Assembly: GCF_001672755.1 (NCBI RefSeq)
Contig: NZ_LZKI01000072.1
Location: forward strand, 1-64,000
DNA from: Mycobacterium colombiense
GTDB taxonomy: Bacteria > Actinomycetota > Actinomycetes > Mycobacteriales > Mycobacteriaceae
Reading direction: 5' to 3'
Length of the DNA stretch: 64,000 nucleotides
This document shows, in pieces, positions 7,124 to 18,010 of this stretch (its first letter is position 1; each line of letters begins with the position of its first letter). The notes under the pieces are model-generated. The model searched no databases. It saw only the letters and a program-made list of their open reading frames with translations, and was not told where the DNA came from. Made by a program: the position numbers and the translations under genes.

Positions 7124-8545
7124 ATGCGGCATTACTACTCCGTAGACGCGATCCGCCAGGCCGAAGCGCCACTGCTGGCCAGCCTGCCCGACGGTGCGCT
7201 GATGCGGCGCGCGGCCTACGGGCTGGCCACCGAGATCATCGCTGAGTTAGCCGCCCGCACCGGCGGGGTAACCGGGCGACGTGTGTGCGCGGTCGTCGGC
7301 TCCGGGGACAACGGCGGTGACGCGCTGTGGGCGGCCACCTTCCTGCGCCGTCGCGGCGCGGCCGCCGACGCGATCCTGCTCAACCCGGAGCGCACCCACC
7401 CCAAGGGGCTGGCGGCGTTTCGGCAGGCCGGCGGTCGTGTCGTCGAAAGTGTCTCGCCGACAACCGATCTCGTCATCGACGGCGTGGTGGGCATCTCCGG
7501 CTCCGGGGCGCTGCGGCCCGCGGCGGCCGAGGTGTTCGCCGCCGTCGACGACGCGAGAATCCCGGTGATCGCCGTCGACATCCCCAGCGGCATCGACGCG
7601 GCGACCGGGGCGATCACCGGCCCCGCGGTGCACGCCGTGCTGACCGTCACCTTCGGCGGCCTCAAACCCGTCCACGCCCTCGGCGACTGCGGGCGGGTGA
7701 AGCTGATCGACATCGGCCTCAATCTGCCGGACACCGACGTGCTGGGTTTCGAGGCCGCCGACGTGGCCGCCCGCTGGCCGGTGCCCGGGCCCCACGACGA
7801 CAAGTACACCCAGGGCGTCACCGGCGTGATGGCGGGCTCGTCGACGTATCCGGGTGCGGCCGTGCTGTGCACCGGCGCCGCCGTCGCGGCGACCTCGGGC
7901 ATGGTCCGCTACGCCGGCAGCGCGCACCGCGAGGTGCTCGCGGTCTGGCCCGAGGTGATCGCCTCGCCCACCCCCGCGTCGGCCGGACGCGTGCAGTCCT
8001 GGGTCGTCGGGCCGGGATTGGGCACCGACGACGTCGGGGCCGCGGCGCTGTGGTTCGCGCTGGAAACCGACCTGCCGGTGATCGTGGACGCCGACGGGCT
8101 GACCATCCTGTCGGCCCATCCCGAATTGGCGGCCAACCGCACCGCGCCGACGGTGCTGACCCCTCACGCGGGTGAATTCGCCCGGTTAGCGGGTAACCCG
8201 CCAGGTGATGACCGGGTGGGTGCGTGCCGCAAGCTGGCGGACGCGTTCGGCGCCACGGTGCTGCTCAAGGGCAACGTCACGGTCATCGCCGACCCGGGCG
8301 GCCCGGTCTATCTCAATCCGGCGGGGCAGTCGTGGGCGTCCACCGCGGGCTCGGGCGACGTGTTGTCCGGCATGATCGGCGCGCTGCTGGCGTCGGGCCT
8401 GCCACCGGCCGAGGCGGCCGCCGCCGCGGCCTTCGTGCACGCGCGCGCGGCGGCACTGTCGGCCGCCGACCCCGGCCCCGGCGAGGCGCCCACCTCGTCG
8501 TCGCGCATGGTGCCACACATCCGGGCCGCCCTGGCCGCCCTGTAG
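7124..8545 (+). CDS. nnr: Bifunctional NAD(P)HX epimerase / ADP-dependent dehydratase
   Basis: This protein repairs hydrated NADH and NADPH. Residues 1-215 form the YjeF_N-type epimerase (VVGSGDNGGDALWAA, DGVVGISGSGALRP, VDIPSGIDAATG). Residues from about 225 form a ribokinase-like ADP-dependent dehydratase with GPGLGTDD, VDADGLTIL, LTPHAGEFARL and the catalytic GSGD motif ending near Asp411. The length of 473 residues is the usual size of the fused enzyme and equals Rv3433c. The next gene starts 23 bases downstream, so co-transcription with gadB is likely. Confidence 0.95.
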   Translation: MRHYYSVDAIRQAEAPLLASLPDGALMRRAAYGLATEIIAELAARTGGVTGRRVCAVVGSGDNGGDALWAATFLRRRGAAADAILLNPERTHPKGLAAFRQAGGRVVESVSPTTDLVIDGVVGISGSGALRPAAAEVFAAVDDARIPVIAVDIPSGIDAATGAITGPAVHAVLTVTFGGLKPVHALGDCGRVKLIDIGLNLPDTDVLGFEAADVAARWPVPGPHDDKYTQGVTGVMAGSSTYPGAAVLCTGAAVAATSGMVRYAGSAHREVLAVWPEVIASPTPASAGRVQSWVVGPGLGTDDVGAAALWFALETDLPVIVDADGLTILSAHPELAANRTAPTVLTPHAGEFARLAGNPPGDDRVGACRKLADAFGATVLLKGNVTVIADPGGPVYLNPAGQSWASTAGSGDVLSGMIGALLASGLPPAEAAAAAAFVHARAAALSAADPGPGEAPTSSSRMVPHIRAALAAL

Positions 8546-8567
8546 GAGCAGTAGAAAGGATCTCGTT

Positions 8568-9950
8568 GTGCCCCAACACCCTTCCATGCCCGCGCACTCC
8601 ATCGCCCCCGCGTACACCGGCCGCCTGTTCACCGCGCCGGTGCCCGCCCTGCGGATGCCCGACGAGTCGATGGACCCCGACGCCGCCTACCGCTTCATCC
8701 ACGACGAGCTGATGCTCGACGGGAGTTCGCGGCTGAACCTGGCCACCTTCGTCACCACCTGGATGGACCCGCAGGCCGGGCGGTTGATGGCCGAGACGTT
8801 CGACAAGAACATGATCGACAAGGACGAATACCCGGCGACGGCGGCCATCGAGCAGCGCTGCGTGTGCATGGTGGCCGACCTGTTCCACGCCGACGGCCTG
8901 CGCGACGACGACCCGTCCAGCGCGTGCGGGGTGTCCACCATCGGGTCCAGCGAGGCCGTGATGCTGGGCGGCCTGGCGATGAAATGGCGGTGGCGGGAAA
9001 AAGTCGGCAAAGACTGGAAGACGCGCACCCCGAACCTGGTGATGGGCTCCAACGTCCAGGTCGTCTGGGAGAAGTTCTGCCGCTACTTCGACGTCGAACC
9101 GCGCTACCTGCCGATGGAGGAGGGACGCTACGTCATCACCCCCGAGCAGGTCCTCGACGCCGTCGACGAGGACACCATCGGTGTGGTGGCGATCCTGGGC
9201 ACCACCTACACCGGTGAGCTCGAACCCATCGCGGAGATCTGCGGGGCGCTGGACAAACTGGCCGCCGGCGGCGGGGTGGACGTCCCGGTGCACGTCGACG
9301 CCGCCAGCGGTGGATTCGTGGTGCCGTTCCTGCACCCCGAGCTGAAGTGGGACTTCCGGCTGCCCCGGGTGGTCTCGATCAACGTCAGCGGCCACAAGTA
9401 CGGGCTGACGTATCCCGGCGTCGGATTCGTGGTGTGGCGCAGCAAGGAGTACCTGCCCGAGGATCTGGTGTTCCACGTCAATTACCTCGGCGGCGACATG
9501 CCGACCTTCACGCTGAACTTCTCCCGGCCGGGCAACCAGGTGGTCGGCCAGTACTACAACTTCCTGCGGCTGGGCCGCGAGGGCTACACGCAGGTGATGC
9601 AGACGCTGTCGTCAACCGCGCGATGGCTGGGCGAGCAACTGCGCGTCGGCGAGCACTGCGAGCTGATCTCCGACGGTACGGCGATCCCGGTGGTCGCTTT
9701 CAGGCTGGCCCGCGGGCTGGGCTACACCGAATTCGATGTCTCGCACGAGCTGCGCGGATACGGCTGGCAGGTGCCGGCCTACACCATGCCCGACAACGCG
9801 ACCGACATCTCGGTGCTGCGCATCGTGGTGCGCGAGGGCCTGTCCGCCGACCTGGCCCGGGCGCTGCACGACGACGCCCGCTCGGCGCTGGCGTCGCTGG
9901 ACAAGCTCAAGCCGGGCGGGCACTACCGTGCGGAGCACTTCGCGCACTAA
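8568..9950 (+). CDS. gadB: Glutamate decarboxylase (PLP-dependent)
   Basis: The enzyme converts glutamate to GABA and CO2, consuming a proton. The pyridoxal-phosphate lysine is Lys277 in INVSGHKYGL; the upstream HVDAASGG motif carries the Asp that contacts the cofactor, and GSSEAVMLGG binds its phosphate. The C-terminal domain is complete, and the total of 460 residues equals Rv3432c. The GTG at 8568 is preceded by GAAAGGA. An acid-resistance role is known in enterobacteria but not shown here, since no glutamate/GABA antiporter is adjacent. Confidence 0.95.
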   Translation: MPQHPSMPAHSIAPAYTGRLFTAPVPALRMPDESMDPDAAYRFIHDELMLDGSSRLNLATFVTTWMDPQAGRLMAETFDKNMIDKDEYPATAAIEQRCVCMVADLFHADGLRDDDPSSACGVSTIGSSEAVMLGGLAMKWRWREKVGKDWKTRTPNLVMGSNVQVVWEKFCRYFDVEPRYLPMEEGRYVITPEQVLDAVDEDTIGVVAILGTTYTGELEPIAEICGALDKLAAGGGVDVPVHVDAASGGFVVPFLHPELKWDFRLPRVVSINVSGHKYGLTYPGVGFVVWRSKEYLPEDLVFHVNYLGGDMPTFTLNFSRPGNQVVGQYYNFLRLGREGYTQVMQTLSSTARWLGEQLRVGEHCELISDGTAIPVVAFRLARGLGYTEFDVSHELRGYGWQVPAYTMPDNATDISVLRIVVREGLSADLARALHDDARSALASLDKLKPGGHYRAEHFAH

Positions 9951-10190
9951 GTCCGTTTCGGGGGCTTCGTCACACCGCGGTTGTCACATTGGTCACAGTG
10001 GCCCCGGCGGGGAGGCATGTGCAATTATCCGTCCACCCGCGGCCCGGGGCGCATGTGGCGGCTGTGACCATTGCGGCGGCGCGGACGCGGCTGTGTGCGG
10101 CCCGCGCGCCGTCGGCGAGCGGTGTGTCCGACAGGTTCTGGGACAATGGCTGCTGCGAACTGACAGACAGACGAGTGGAGCGCGACTTCA

Positions 10191-11357
10191 TTGGCCGTTA
10201 CGCCGATATCCCTGACACCGGGCGTCCTCGCCGAGGCCCTGGTCGACCTGGGCGCGATTGAGCACAACGTGCGGCTGCTGTGCGAGCAGGCCGGCGGCGC
10301 GCAGGTGATGGCCGTGGTCAAGGCCGACGGCTACGGCCACGGAGCCCCCCAGACGGCGCGCGCCGCGCTGGCCGCGGGGGCCACCGAGCTGGGCGTCGCC
10401 ACCGTCGCCGAGGGTCTGGCGCTGCGCGCGGCCGGAATCACCGCCCCGGTGCTGGCCTGGTTGCACCCGCCCGGTTTCGACTTCGGTCCCGCGCTGCTCG
10501 CCGACCTGCAGATCGCCGTGTCGTCGGAGCGCCAGCTCGACGAACTGCTGGACGCGGCCCGCCGCACCGGACGGACCGCGACGGTGACGGTCAAAGTCGA
10601 CACCGGGCTGAACCGCAATGGGGTTCCGCCGGGGCAATACCCCGCGATGCTGACCGCGCTGCGCAAGGCCGTCGCCGAGGAGGCCATCGCGCTGCGCGGC
10701 CTGATGTCGCACATGGTGTATGCCGACCAGCCCGCCAATCCCGTGAATAACGTTCAGGCCCAACGATTCAGCGACATGCTGGCCCAGGCGCGCGATCAGG
10801 GTGTGCGGTTCGACGTGGCACACCTGTCGAACTCGTCGGCCACCATGTCCCGTCCGGACCTGGCCTTCGACATGGTGCGCCCCGGCATCGCGATATACGG
10901 GCTGAGCCCGGTCCCCGAGCGCGGCGACATGGGTCTGGTGCCGGCGATGACGGTGAAATGCACTGTTGCCCTGGTGAAGTCGATTCGTGCGGGCGAGAGC
11001 GTGTCCTACGGCCACACCTGGACCGCGCAGCACGACACCAACCTCGCGCTCATCCCGGTCGGCTACGCCGACGGCGTCTTCCGGTCGCTGGGCGGCCGGC
11101 TGGAGGTGTCGATCAACGGCAAGCGGCGACCGGGCGTCGGGCGGATCTGCATGGACCAGTTCGTCGTCGACCTCGGCCCGGGACGCACCGACGTGGCCGA
11201 GGGCGACGAGGCGATCCTGTTCGGGCCGGGCGCCAATGGCGAGCCCACCGCGCAGGACTGGGCCGATCTGCTCGGCACCATCCACTACGAAGTGGTGACC
11301 AGCCCCCGCGGGCGGATCACCAGGACCTACCGCGAGGCGCAAACCGTTGAGTCCTGA
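10191..11357 (+). CDS. alr: Alanine racemase
   Basis: Alr interconverts L- and D-alanine for peptidoglycan and is the target of D-cycloserine. The PLP lysine is Lys44 in [11 protein letters not shown] and the second catalytic base is Tyr273 in [21 protein letters not shown] in the C-terminal beta domain completes the family signature. A TTG start at 10191 is used, with a GGAG about ten bases upstream. It opens a run of six overlapping genes ending with tsaD. The 240 bases before it contain several GTCACA words and a GACAAT hexamer near 10137, but no promoter I would assert. Confidence 0.95.
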   Translation: MAVTPISLTPGVLAEALVDLGAIEHNVRLLCEQAGGAQVMAVVKADGYGHGAPQTARAALAAGATELGVATVAEGLALRAAGITAPVLAWLHPPGFDFGPALLADLQIAVSSERQLDELLDAARRTGRTATVTVKVDTGLNRNGVPPGQYPAMLTALRKAVAEEAIALRGLMSHMVYADQPANPVNNVQAQRFSDMLAQARDQGVRFDVAHLSNSSATMSRPDLAFDMVRPGIAIYGLSPVPERGDMGLVPAMTVKCTVALVKSIRAGESVSYGHTWTAQHDTNLALIPVGYADGVFRSLGGRLEVSINGKRRPGVGRICMDQFVVDLGPGRTDVAEGDEAILFGPGANGEPTAQDWADLLGTIHYEVVTSPRGRITRTYREAQTVES

Positions 11358-12459
11358 GGAATCCCGCAGGCGCCGCAAGGGCAGGGCCTGGCTTGCGGGA
11401 GGCGCGGGGGTGACCGCCGTCGCCACCATCATCGGAGCCTCGGCCCGCCGGTCGATGACCCAGCGCGCCACGGTCGAAGACCCCTACGCCCACGAGGATT
11501 TCAACCGGCTCGAGGACGACGCCAGCCTGGTGGTGACCACCCCCGACGGGATACCGCTGGCGGTCCGTGACTCCGGCCCGGCCGACGCACCGCTGACCCT
11601 GGTGTTCGTCCACGGATTCTGCTTGCAGATGGGCGCCTTTCATTTTCAGCGCACGCGGTTGCCCGATCAGTTGGGTCCCGACGTGCGGATGGTCTTCTAC
11701 GACCAGCGCGGGCACGGCAGGTCCGGCGAGGCCGACCCCGAGACCTACACGCTGACCCAGCTCGGCCGGGACCTGCAGACCGTGCTGAACGTGGTGGCCC
11801 CGCGCGGAATGATCGTGCTGGTAGGCCATTCGATGGGTGGCATGACGGTGTTGGCCCATGCCCGCCAGTTCCCCGAGCAGTACGGGCGGCGCATCGTTGG
11901 CGCCGCACTGATTTCCTCTGCGGCGGAGGGTGTTTCGCGGTCACCGCTGGGTGAGATACTGAAAAACCCTGCGCTGGAAGCGGTCCGGGTCGCAGCCCGG
12001 TCCGCGCCGAAGCTGATGCACCGCGGCCGCAACGTGTCCCGCTCGTTGATCGGCCCGGTGCTGCGGGCCGCCTCCTACAGCGACCTGCAGGTCAGCCGCA
12101 GCCTCGACGCGTTCTCCCAGCGGATGATGAACAGCACCCCGATCCCCACCATGGTGGGTTTCCTCGACGCGCTGGAAAAGCATGACGAAACCGCCGGGCT
12201 GTGGACGCTGCTGCGCGTCCCGACCCTGATCGCCTGCGGCGACCACGACCTGCTCACCCCGGACGAGTATTCACGAAAGATGGCCGCCAGCCTGCCCCAG
12301 TCCGAGCTGGTCATCGTCTCCGGGGCCAGCCACCTGGCGCTGCTGGACAAGCCTGACGCCATCAACGGCGGACTGATCCGACTGGTCAGGCGGTCCACCC
12401 CGACCAAGGCGGCGCTGCGGATACGACGGATCCGAGAAAGGTTGCGGCGTCGTGGTTGA
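11347..12459 (+). CDS. Membrane-anchored alpha/beta hydrolase
   Basis: This 370-residue protein has a basic N-terminus followed by one hydrophobic segment ([20 protein letters not shown]), then an alpha/beta-hydrolase domain. [11 protein letters not shown] forms the oxyanion region, DQRGHGRSG is the typical second motif, the nucleophile is Ser162 in GHSMGG, the acid is in CGDHDLLTP, and the histidine is in [12 protein letters not shown]. The TTG at 11347 overlaps the end of alr by 11 bases, which suggests translational coupling; a GTG at 11410 is an alternative. Its location between cell-wall and tRNA-modification genes says little about its substrate. I do not recall it at this place in M. 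tuberculosis. Confidence 0.85.
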   Translation: MSPEESRRRRKGRAWLAGGAGVTAVATIIGASARRSMTQRATVEDPYAHEDFNRLEDDASLVVTTPDGIPLAVRDSGPADAPLTLVFVHGFCLQMGAFHFQRTRLPDQLGPDVRMVFYDQRGHGRSGEADPETYTLTQLGRDLQTVLNVVAPRGMIVLVGHSMGGMTVLAHARQFPEQYGRRIVGAALISSAAEGVSRSPLGEILKNPALEAVRVAARSAPKLMHRGRNVSRSLIGPVLRAASYSDLQVSRSLDAFSQRMMNSTPIPTMVGFLDALEKHDETAGLWTLLRVPTLIACGDHDLLTPDEYSRKMAASLPQSELVIVSGASHLALLDKPDAINGGLIRLVRRSTPTKAALRIRRIRERLRRRG

Positions 12460-12949
12460 GGTCAATGGCGGCACCGCGACGCTGGAGCGCGTCGAGGACA
12501 CCATGGCGCTGGGGTCACGGCTGGGGCAACACCTGCGGGCGGGCGACGTGGTGGTGCTCTCCGGCCCGCTCGGCGCCGGAAAGACCGTGCTCGCCAAGGG
12601 AATCGCCGCGGCGATGGATGTCGACGGGCCGGTCACCTCACCGTCCTACGTGTTGGCACGGGTGCATCCGCCGCGGCGCCCCGGCGCCCCGACCATGATT
12701 CACGTCGACATGTACCGGCTGCTCGACCACACCGGCAACCAGGGCGCTGACCTGCTCGGTGAACTCGATTCGCTGGACTTGGACAGCGATCTCGACGACG
12801 CTGTGGTCGTGGTGGAATGGGGCGAGGGCCTGGTCGAGCGGCTCGCCGAGCGTCATCTGGACATCCGGCTGGAGCGCATCACCAACTCCGACGTCCGGAT
12901 CGCGACCTGGCAGTGGGCCGGCAACGCCGACAACGAGGGCCGTTCATGA
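12452..12949 (+). CDS. tsaE: tRNA t6A biosynthesis ATPase TsaE
   Basis: TsaE is the small P-loop ATPase that supports TsaB-TsaD in making N6-threonylcarbamoyladenosine on tRNAs reading ANN codons. The Walker A motif is GPLGAGKT at residues 38-45, followed by the family motif VTSPSYVLA and HVDMYRL. An insertion relative to shorter bacterial proteins (ARVHPPRRPGAPT) is visible. The acidic VVVVEWGEG strand closes the core. The GTG at 12452 overlaps the upstream hydrolase by eight bases, and the stop overlaps the start of tsaB. Confidence 0.95.
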   Translation: MVEVNGGTATLERVEDTMALGSRLGQHLRAGDVVVLSGPLGAGKTVLAKGIAAAMDVDGPVTSPSYVLARVHPPRRPGAPTMIHVDMYRLLDHTGNQGADLLGELDSLDLDSDLDDAVVVVEWGEGLVERLAERHLDIRLERITNSDVRIATWQWAGNADNEGRS

Positions 12950-13569
12950 GCATCGTCCTTGCCTTGGACACCGCCACTCCCGCGGTGACGGCCGGCCTGG
13001 TTCGCCGCGACGACCTGAGCGTGCTGGCCGAGCGGATCACCGTCGACCCGCGGGCCCACGCCGAGCGGCTCACCCCGAATGTCGTTGCGGCCCTGGCCGA
13101 TGCGGGGCTGACGATGGCCGACCTGGACGCCGTCGTGGTGGGCTGCGGGCCGGGCCCGTTCACGGGTCTGCGGGCCGGGATGGCCACCGCGGCCGCCTAC
13201 GGCCACGCCCTGGGCATCCCGGTGCACGGCGTGTGCAGCCTGGACGCCATCGGCGTACGAACCACCGGGGACGCGTTGGTGGTCACCGACGCCCGCCGCC
13301 GCGAGGTCTACTGGGCCCGCTACCGCGACGGCGTGCGCACTCACGGCCCCGCGGTCAGCGCCCCGGCCGCCGTCGACCCGGGCACCGCCGCGGCCGTCGC
13401 CGGCTCACCCGAACATGCGGGCCTGTTCGACTTGCCGGTGCGTGAGCCCAGCTGCCCGACACCCGCCGGATTGGTTGCGGCGGTGGCTGATTGGTCCGTC
13501 GACCCCGAACCGCTGGTGGCCCTGTATCTGCGTCGGCCCGACGCCAAACCGCTGGCGGCACGCCAATGA
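12946..13569 (+). CDS. tsaB: tRNA t6A biosynthesis protein TsaB
   Basis: TsaB is the inactive TsaD paralogue that dimerises with TsaD. The start at 12946 is chosen because MSIVLALDTATPAVTAGL is the conserved N-terminus and ATGA overlaps the tsaE stop; longer frames upstream are artefacts. HAERLTPNV, VVGCGPGPFTGLRAGMATA and the ASKHA-fold strands are present. The 207 residues fit the family. In mycobacterial annotation this gene is often listed only as a glycoprotease-family protein (Rv3421c). Confidence 0.93.
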   Translation: MSIVLALDTATPAVTAGLVRRDDLSVLAERITVDPRAHAERLTPNVVAALADAGLTMADLDAVVVGCGPGPFTGLRAGMATAAAYGHALGIPVHGVCSLDAIGVRTTGDALVVTDARRREVYWARYRDGVRTHGPAVSAPAAVDPGTAAAVAGSPEHAGLFDLPVREPSCPTPAGLVAAVADWSVDPEPLVALYLRRPDAKPLAARQ

Positions 13570-14030
13570 CCGCCCCCAGCGAGGCCGTCGTCGGTGGCCT
13601 GACCCGGGCCGATGCACAGCGCTGCGCCGAGCTGGAGGCCCAGCTCTTCGACGGCGACGACCCCTGGCCCGCGGTGGCGTTCCATCGCGAATTAGCCAGT
13701 GCGCACAACCATTACGTGGGTGCCCGGGTCGGCGAGACGCTGGTCGGCTATGCCGGTATCTCGCGGCTGGGACGCACCCCGCCGTATGAGTACGAGGTGC
13801 ACACCATCGGCGTGGATTCCGCATACCAGGGGCGGGGCATCGGCCGCCGGCTGCTCGACGAACTGTTGACCTTCGCCGACGGCGGTGCGGTGTACCTGGA
13901 GGTCCGCACCGACAACGCGGCGGCCATCGGGCTGTATACCAGCGTCGGGTTCGAGCAGATCGGCCTGCGCCGGCGCTATTACCGCGTCAGCGGCGCCGAC
14001 GCGTACACGATGCGGCGGGAGGCCCTGTGA
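13566..14030 (+). CDS. rimI: Ribosomal-protein S18 alanine N-acetyltransferase RimI
   Basis: This GNAT acetyltransferase of 154 residues carries the acetyl-CoA loop [14 protein letters not shown] and the strand [20 protein letters not shown] that are typical of RimI. Its start codon forms an ATGA overlap with the tsaB stop. In actinobacteria RimI is regularly encoded between tsaB and tsaD and may acetylate a wide set of N-termini. It corresponds to Rv3420c. The frame from 13491 is an upstream extension inside tsaB and is not used. Confidence 0.93.
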   Translation: MTAPSEAVVGGLTRADAQRCAELEAQLFDGDDPWPAVAFHRELASAHNHYVGARVGETLVGYAGISRLGRTPPYEYEVHTIGVDSAYQGRGIGRRLLDELLTFADGGAVYLEVRTDNAAAIGLYTSVGFEQIGLRRRYYRVSGADAYTMRREAL

Positions 14031-15052
14031 AAACCATCCTCGCGATCGAAACCTCTTGCGACGAAACGGGAGTCGGCATCGCACGGCTGGACGCCGACGG
14101 GACCGTGACACTGCTGGCCGACGAGGTGGCGTCCAGCGTCGACGAACACGTGCGGTTCGGCGGAGTGGTGCCCGAGATCGCCTCACGCGCCCACCTGGAG
14201 GCGTTGGGGCCCGCCATGCGCCGCGCGCTTTCGGTCGCCGGCCTGGACAAGCCCGACGTCGTCGCGGCCACTATCGGGCCCGGGTTGGCCGGCGCCCTGC
14301 TGGTGGGAATCGCTGCGGCCAAAGCCTATTCGGCCGCCTGGGACGTGCCCTTCTACGCGGTCAACCACCTTGGCGGACACCTGGCCGCCGACGTCTACGA
14401 GCACGGGCCGCTGCCCGAGTGTGTGGCGCTGCTGGTCTCCGGCGGCCACACCCACCTGTTGCATGTGCGCTCGCTCGGCGAGCCGATCATCGAGCTGGGC
14501 AGCACCGTCGACGACGCCGCCGGCGAGGCCTACGACAAGGTGGCCCGGCTGCTGGGCCTCGGTTACCCGGGCGGCAGGGTGCTCGACGAGCTGGCCCGCA
14601 CCGGAGACCCGGACGCGATCGCCTTCCCGCGCGGCATGACCGGGCCGCGCGACGACCCGTACGCGTTCAGCTTCTCGGGGCTCAAGACGGCCGTCGCGCG
14701 CTATCTGGAAAGCCACCCGGACGCCGTCAACGCCGACGTCGCGGCGGGGTTCCAGGAGGCCGTCGCCGACGTGCTGACCAAAAAGGCGGTGCGCGCGGCC
14801 ACCGGGCTCGGCGTGCAGACCCTGCTGATCGCCGGGGGAGTGGCCGCGAATTCGCGGTTGCGCGAGCTGGCGGAGCAGCGCTGCGCGGCGGCCGGGGTGA
14901 CGCTGCGGGTCCCCAGGCCACGGCTGTGCACCGACAACGGGGCGATGATCGCGTCCTTCGCGGCACACCTGGTGGCCGCCGGGGCGCCGCCCTCGCCGCT
15001 GGACGCACCCAGCGACCCCGGCCTGCCAGTGGTAAAAGCGCAGGTGAGCTGA
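14027..15052 (+). CDS. tsaD: tRNA N6-adenosine threonylcarbamoyltransferase TsaD
   Basis: TsaD transfers the threonylcarbamoyl group to A37 of tRNA. The metal-binding histidines are His114 and His118 in [13 protein letters not shown]. The N-terminus [16 protein letters not shown], the segment [10 protein letters not shown] and the late motif [12 protein letters not shown] are characteristic. At 341 residues it is full length. The GTG start overlaps the RimI stop (GTGA). It ends the alr operon; 249 bases later groES begins with its own heat-shock control. Confidence 0.97.
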   Translation: MKTILAIETSCDETGVGIARLDADGTVTLLADEVASSVDEHVRFGGVVPEIASRAHLEALGPAMRRALSVAGLDKPDVVAATIGPGLAGALLVGIAAAKAYSAAWDVPFYAVNHLGGHLAADVYEHGPLPECVALLVSGGHTHLLHVRSLGEPIIELGSTVDDAAGEAYDKVARLLGLGYPGGRVLDELARTGDPDAIAFPRGMTGPRDDPYAFSFSGLKTAVARYLESHPDAVNADVAAGFQEAVADVLTKKAVRAATGLGVQTLLIAGGVAANSRLRELAEQRCAAAGVTLRVPRPRLCTDNGAMIASFAAHLVAAGAPPSPLDAPSDPGLPVVKAQVS

Positions 15053-15103
15053 CGTTCGCTCAGCGCGGACACGCCAACCGGGAAGAAGCAGCAGGGCGCC
15101 CTT

Positions 15104-15135
15104 GAGTGCTAGCACTCGCATGTATAGAGTGCTAG
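15104..15135. promoter_or_regulatory. CIRCE operator (HrcA) with a third half-site
   Basis: CTAGCACTC at 15109-15117, nine bases, then GAGTGCTAG at 15127-15135 form a CIRCE element, differing from the consensus only at the outermost bases. A further GAGTGCTAG at 15104-15112 overlaps the left half, making a 14-bp palindrome GAGTGCTAGCACTC. This predicts HrcA repression of groES-groEL1, 167 bases upstream of the groES start. Confidence 0.93.
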
Positions 15136-15301
15136 GTGGCAATCGGCCAAGCCCTGTGTCGGCACCCGCGACGACGGCGCTCGGGCACGGACGGATGCCG
15201 AACACCTGATAACTCGGAAGGTTCGGGGTCAACCCGTGCCGGCCGTCAACTCCGGTCCGGGGATGTCCCGGACCCGACCCAAACACTGGAGGGCTCCAAT
15301 C

Positions 15302-15604
15302 GTGGCGAAGGTGAAGATCAAGCCACTCGAGGACAAGATTCTCGTGCAGGCCAACGAGGCCGAGACCACGACCGCGTCTGGTCTGGTCATTCCTGACACC
15401 GCCAAGGAGAAGCCGCAGGAAGGCACCGTCGTCGCAGTCGGCCCCGGCCGGTGGGACGAAGACGGCGCAAAGCGCATCCCGCTGGACGTCTCGGAAGGCG
15501 ACACCGTCATCTACAGCAAGTACGGCGGCACCGAGATCAAGTACGGCGGCGAGGAGTACCTGATCCTGTCGGCACGCGACGTGCTGGCTGTCGTCTCCAA
15601 GTAA
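15302..15604 (+). CDS. groES: Co-chaperonin GroES (Cpn10)
   Basis: GroES caps the GroEL folding chamber. The protein is 100 residues: [20 protein letters not shown] opens it, the mobile loop is [15 protein letters not shown], and the end is [13 protein letters not shown]. The GTG at 15302 gives the family length and is preceded by GGAGGG eight bases upstream. It is co-transcribed with groEL1, 80 bases downstream, across a strong intercistronic hairpin. Confidence 0.98.
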   Translation: MAKVKIKPLEDKILVQANEAETTTASGLVIPDTAKEKPQEGTVVAVGPGRWDEDGAKRIPLDVSEGDTVIYSKYGGTEIKYGGEEYLILSARDVLAVVSK

Positions 15605-15614
15605 TAAACGTGTT

Positions 15615-15660
15615 CCGCCCCGGCGATCCCCGCGCGTTGCGCGGGTGATTTCCGGGGCGG
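15615..15660 (+). promoter_or_regulatory. Intercistronic hairpin between groES and groEL1
   Basis: CCGCCCCGG at 15615-15623 pairs with CCGGGGCGG at 15652-15660, and inside it CCCGCGC at 15629-15635 pairs with GCGCGGG at 15639-15645 around a three-base loop. No U-run follows, so it is not a standard terminator. It could be a processing or stability element that sets different amounts of GroES and GroEL1. Confidence 0.75.
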
Positions 15661-15684
15661 CACGCGTTTGGGTGAAGGAGCCTG

Positions 15685-17304
<1,620 letters not shown>

Positions 17305-17331
17305 CATCACCACCAGTAGGTAGTGCCGAAG

Positions 17332-17363
17332 AAACACCCCCGGTCTGATGGCCGGGGGTGTTT
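17332..17363 (+). terminator. Terminator after groEL1
   Basis: AAACACCCCCGG at 17332-17343 pairs perfectly over 12 bases with CCGGGGGTGTTT at 17352-17363, with an eight-base loop. The 3' arm ends in TTT. It lies 27 bases after the groEL1 stop. Confidence 0.85.
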
Positions 17364-17903
17364 CGTTGTGGTGTGCTGGTGCTCGGCATCGGGCCGTCGC
17401 TCTGGGCCGCGTACTCCCCACTCCTGCAACCCATTCGCGATCTCGCCGCGGGTACTGAGCGTGTCGCGGCCGGTGACTTCAGCCGGCGCCTACCGATGGT
17501 TCAGGACGACGACCTGGGCGCGCTGGCCGTGTTCGGCGCTCCCAACGACCTCGCCGGTCATGCCGACGCCGCGATGGATGCGGCGGTGCTGATTCATCGT
17601 CTGGTCGCGGGGCGGTTCGGCGGTGGGCTTCGCATCGGCATCGGGATCAACACCGGCAAGGTGATCGCCGGCACCATCGGGGGCGGAGGCAAACTCGAGT
17701 TCACGCTCATCGGTGATGCCGTGAACGTCGCCGCCCGCGTCGAACAGCTCACCAAGACCACCGGGGACGCGATCCTTCTGACCCGCCTGACCGTCGAAGC
17801 GCTGCGTTCCCGGCTAATCGGACTGACGGACAAGGGATTTCACGCTCTGAAGGGAAAGTCGGCTGAGGTGCAGGTCTTCGGCACCGGCCCCGCGCCCTCC
17901 TGA
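17358..17903 (+). pseudogene. Adenylate cyclase (class III) with large internal deletion
   Basis: The frame starts with a membrane segment (VLVLGIGPSLWAAYSPLLQP) and a HAMP linker (AAGTERVAAGDFSRRLP, QDDDLGAL). It then jumps directly to the second half of a class III cyclase domain: AVFGAPNDLAGHADAAMDAA, LRIGIGINTGKVIAGTIGG, FTLIGDAVNVAARVEQLT. The first half of the catalytic domain, with the metal-binding aspartates, is missing, as are the upstream membrane helices. The join falls at a Gly-Ala-Leu-Ala coding word (about 17517-17528) that occurs in both HAMP and cyclase sequences of related enzymes, so deletion between short repeats is likely. The start overlaps the groEL1 terminator and no ribosome binding site is seen. 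It cannot make cAMP. Confidence 0.8.
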
Positions 17904-17966
17904 AGCTGCGACGCGACGGCACGCACGAACGCATCGGCGAAGACGTCGCAGGCGGTGCCGGTTAGG

Positions 17967-17972
17967 TAGTCT
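17967..17972 (+). promoter_or_regulatory. -10 box before the FAD monooxygenase gene
   Basis: TAGTCT matches TANNNT. A start about seven bases downstream would leave a leader of roughly 32 bases that contains the GAGGAG ribosome binding site of the gene at 18011. Confidence 0.45.
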
Positions 17973-18010
17973 GCTCTCGTATTCCGTACTCCACGAGGAG
18001 TGTCAGCACG

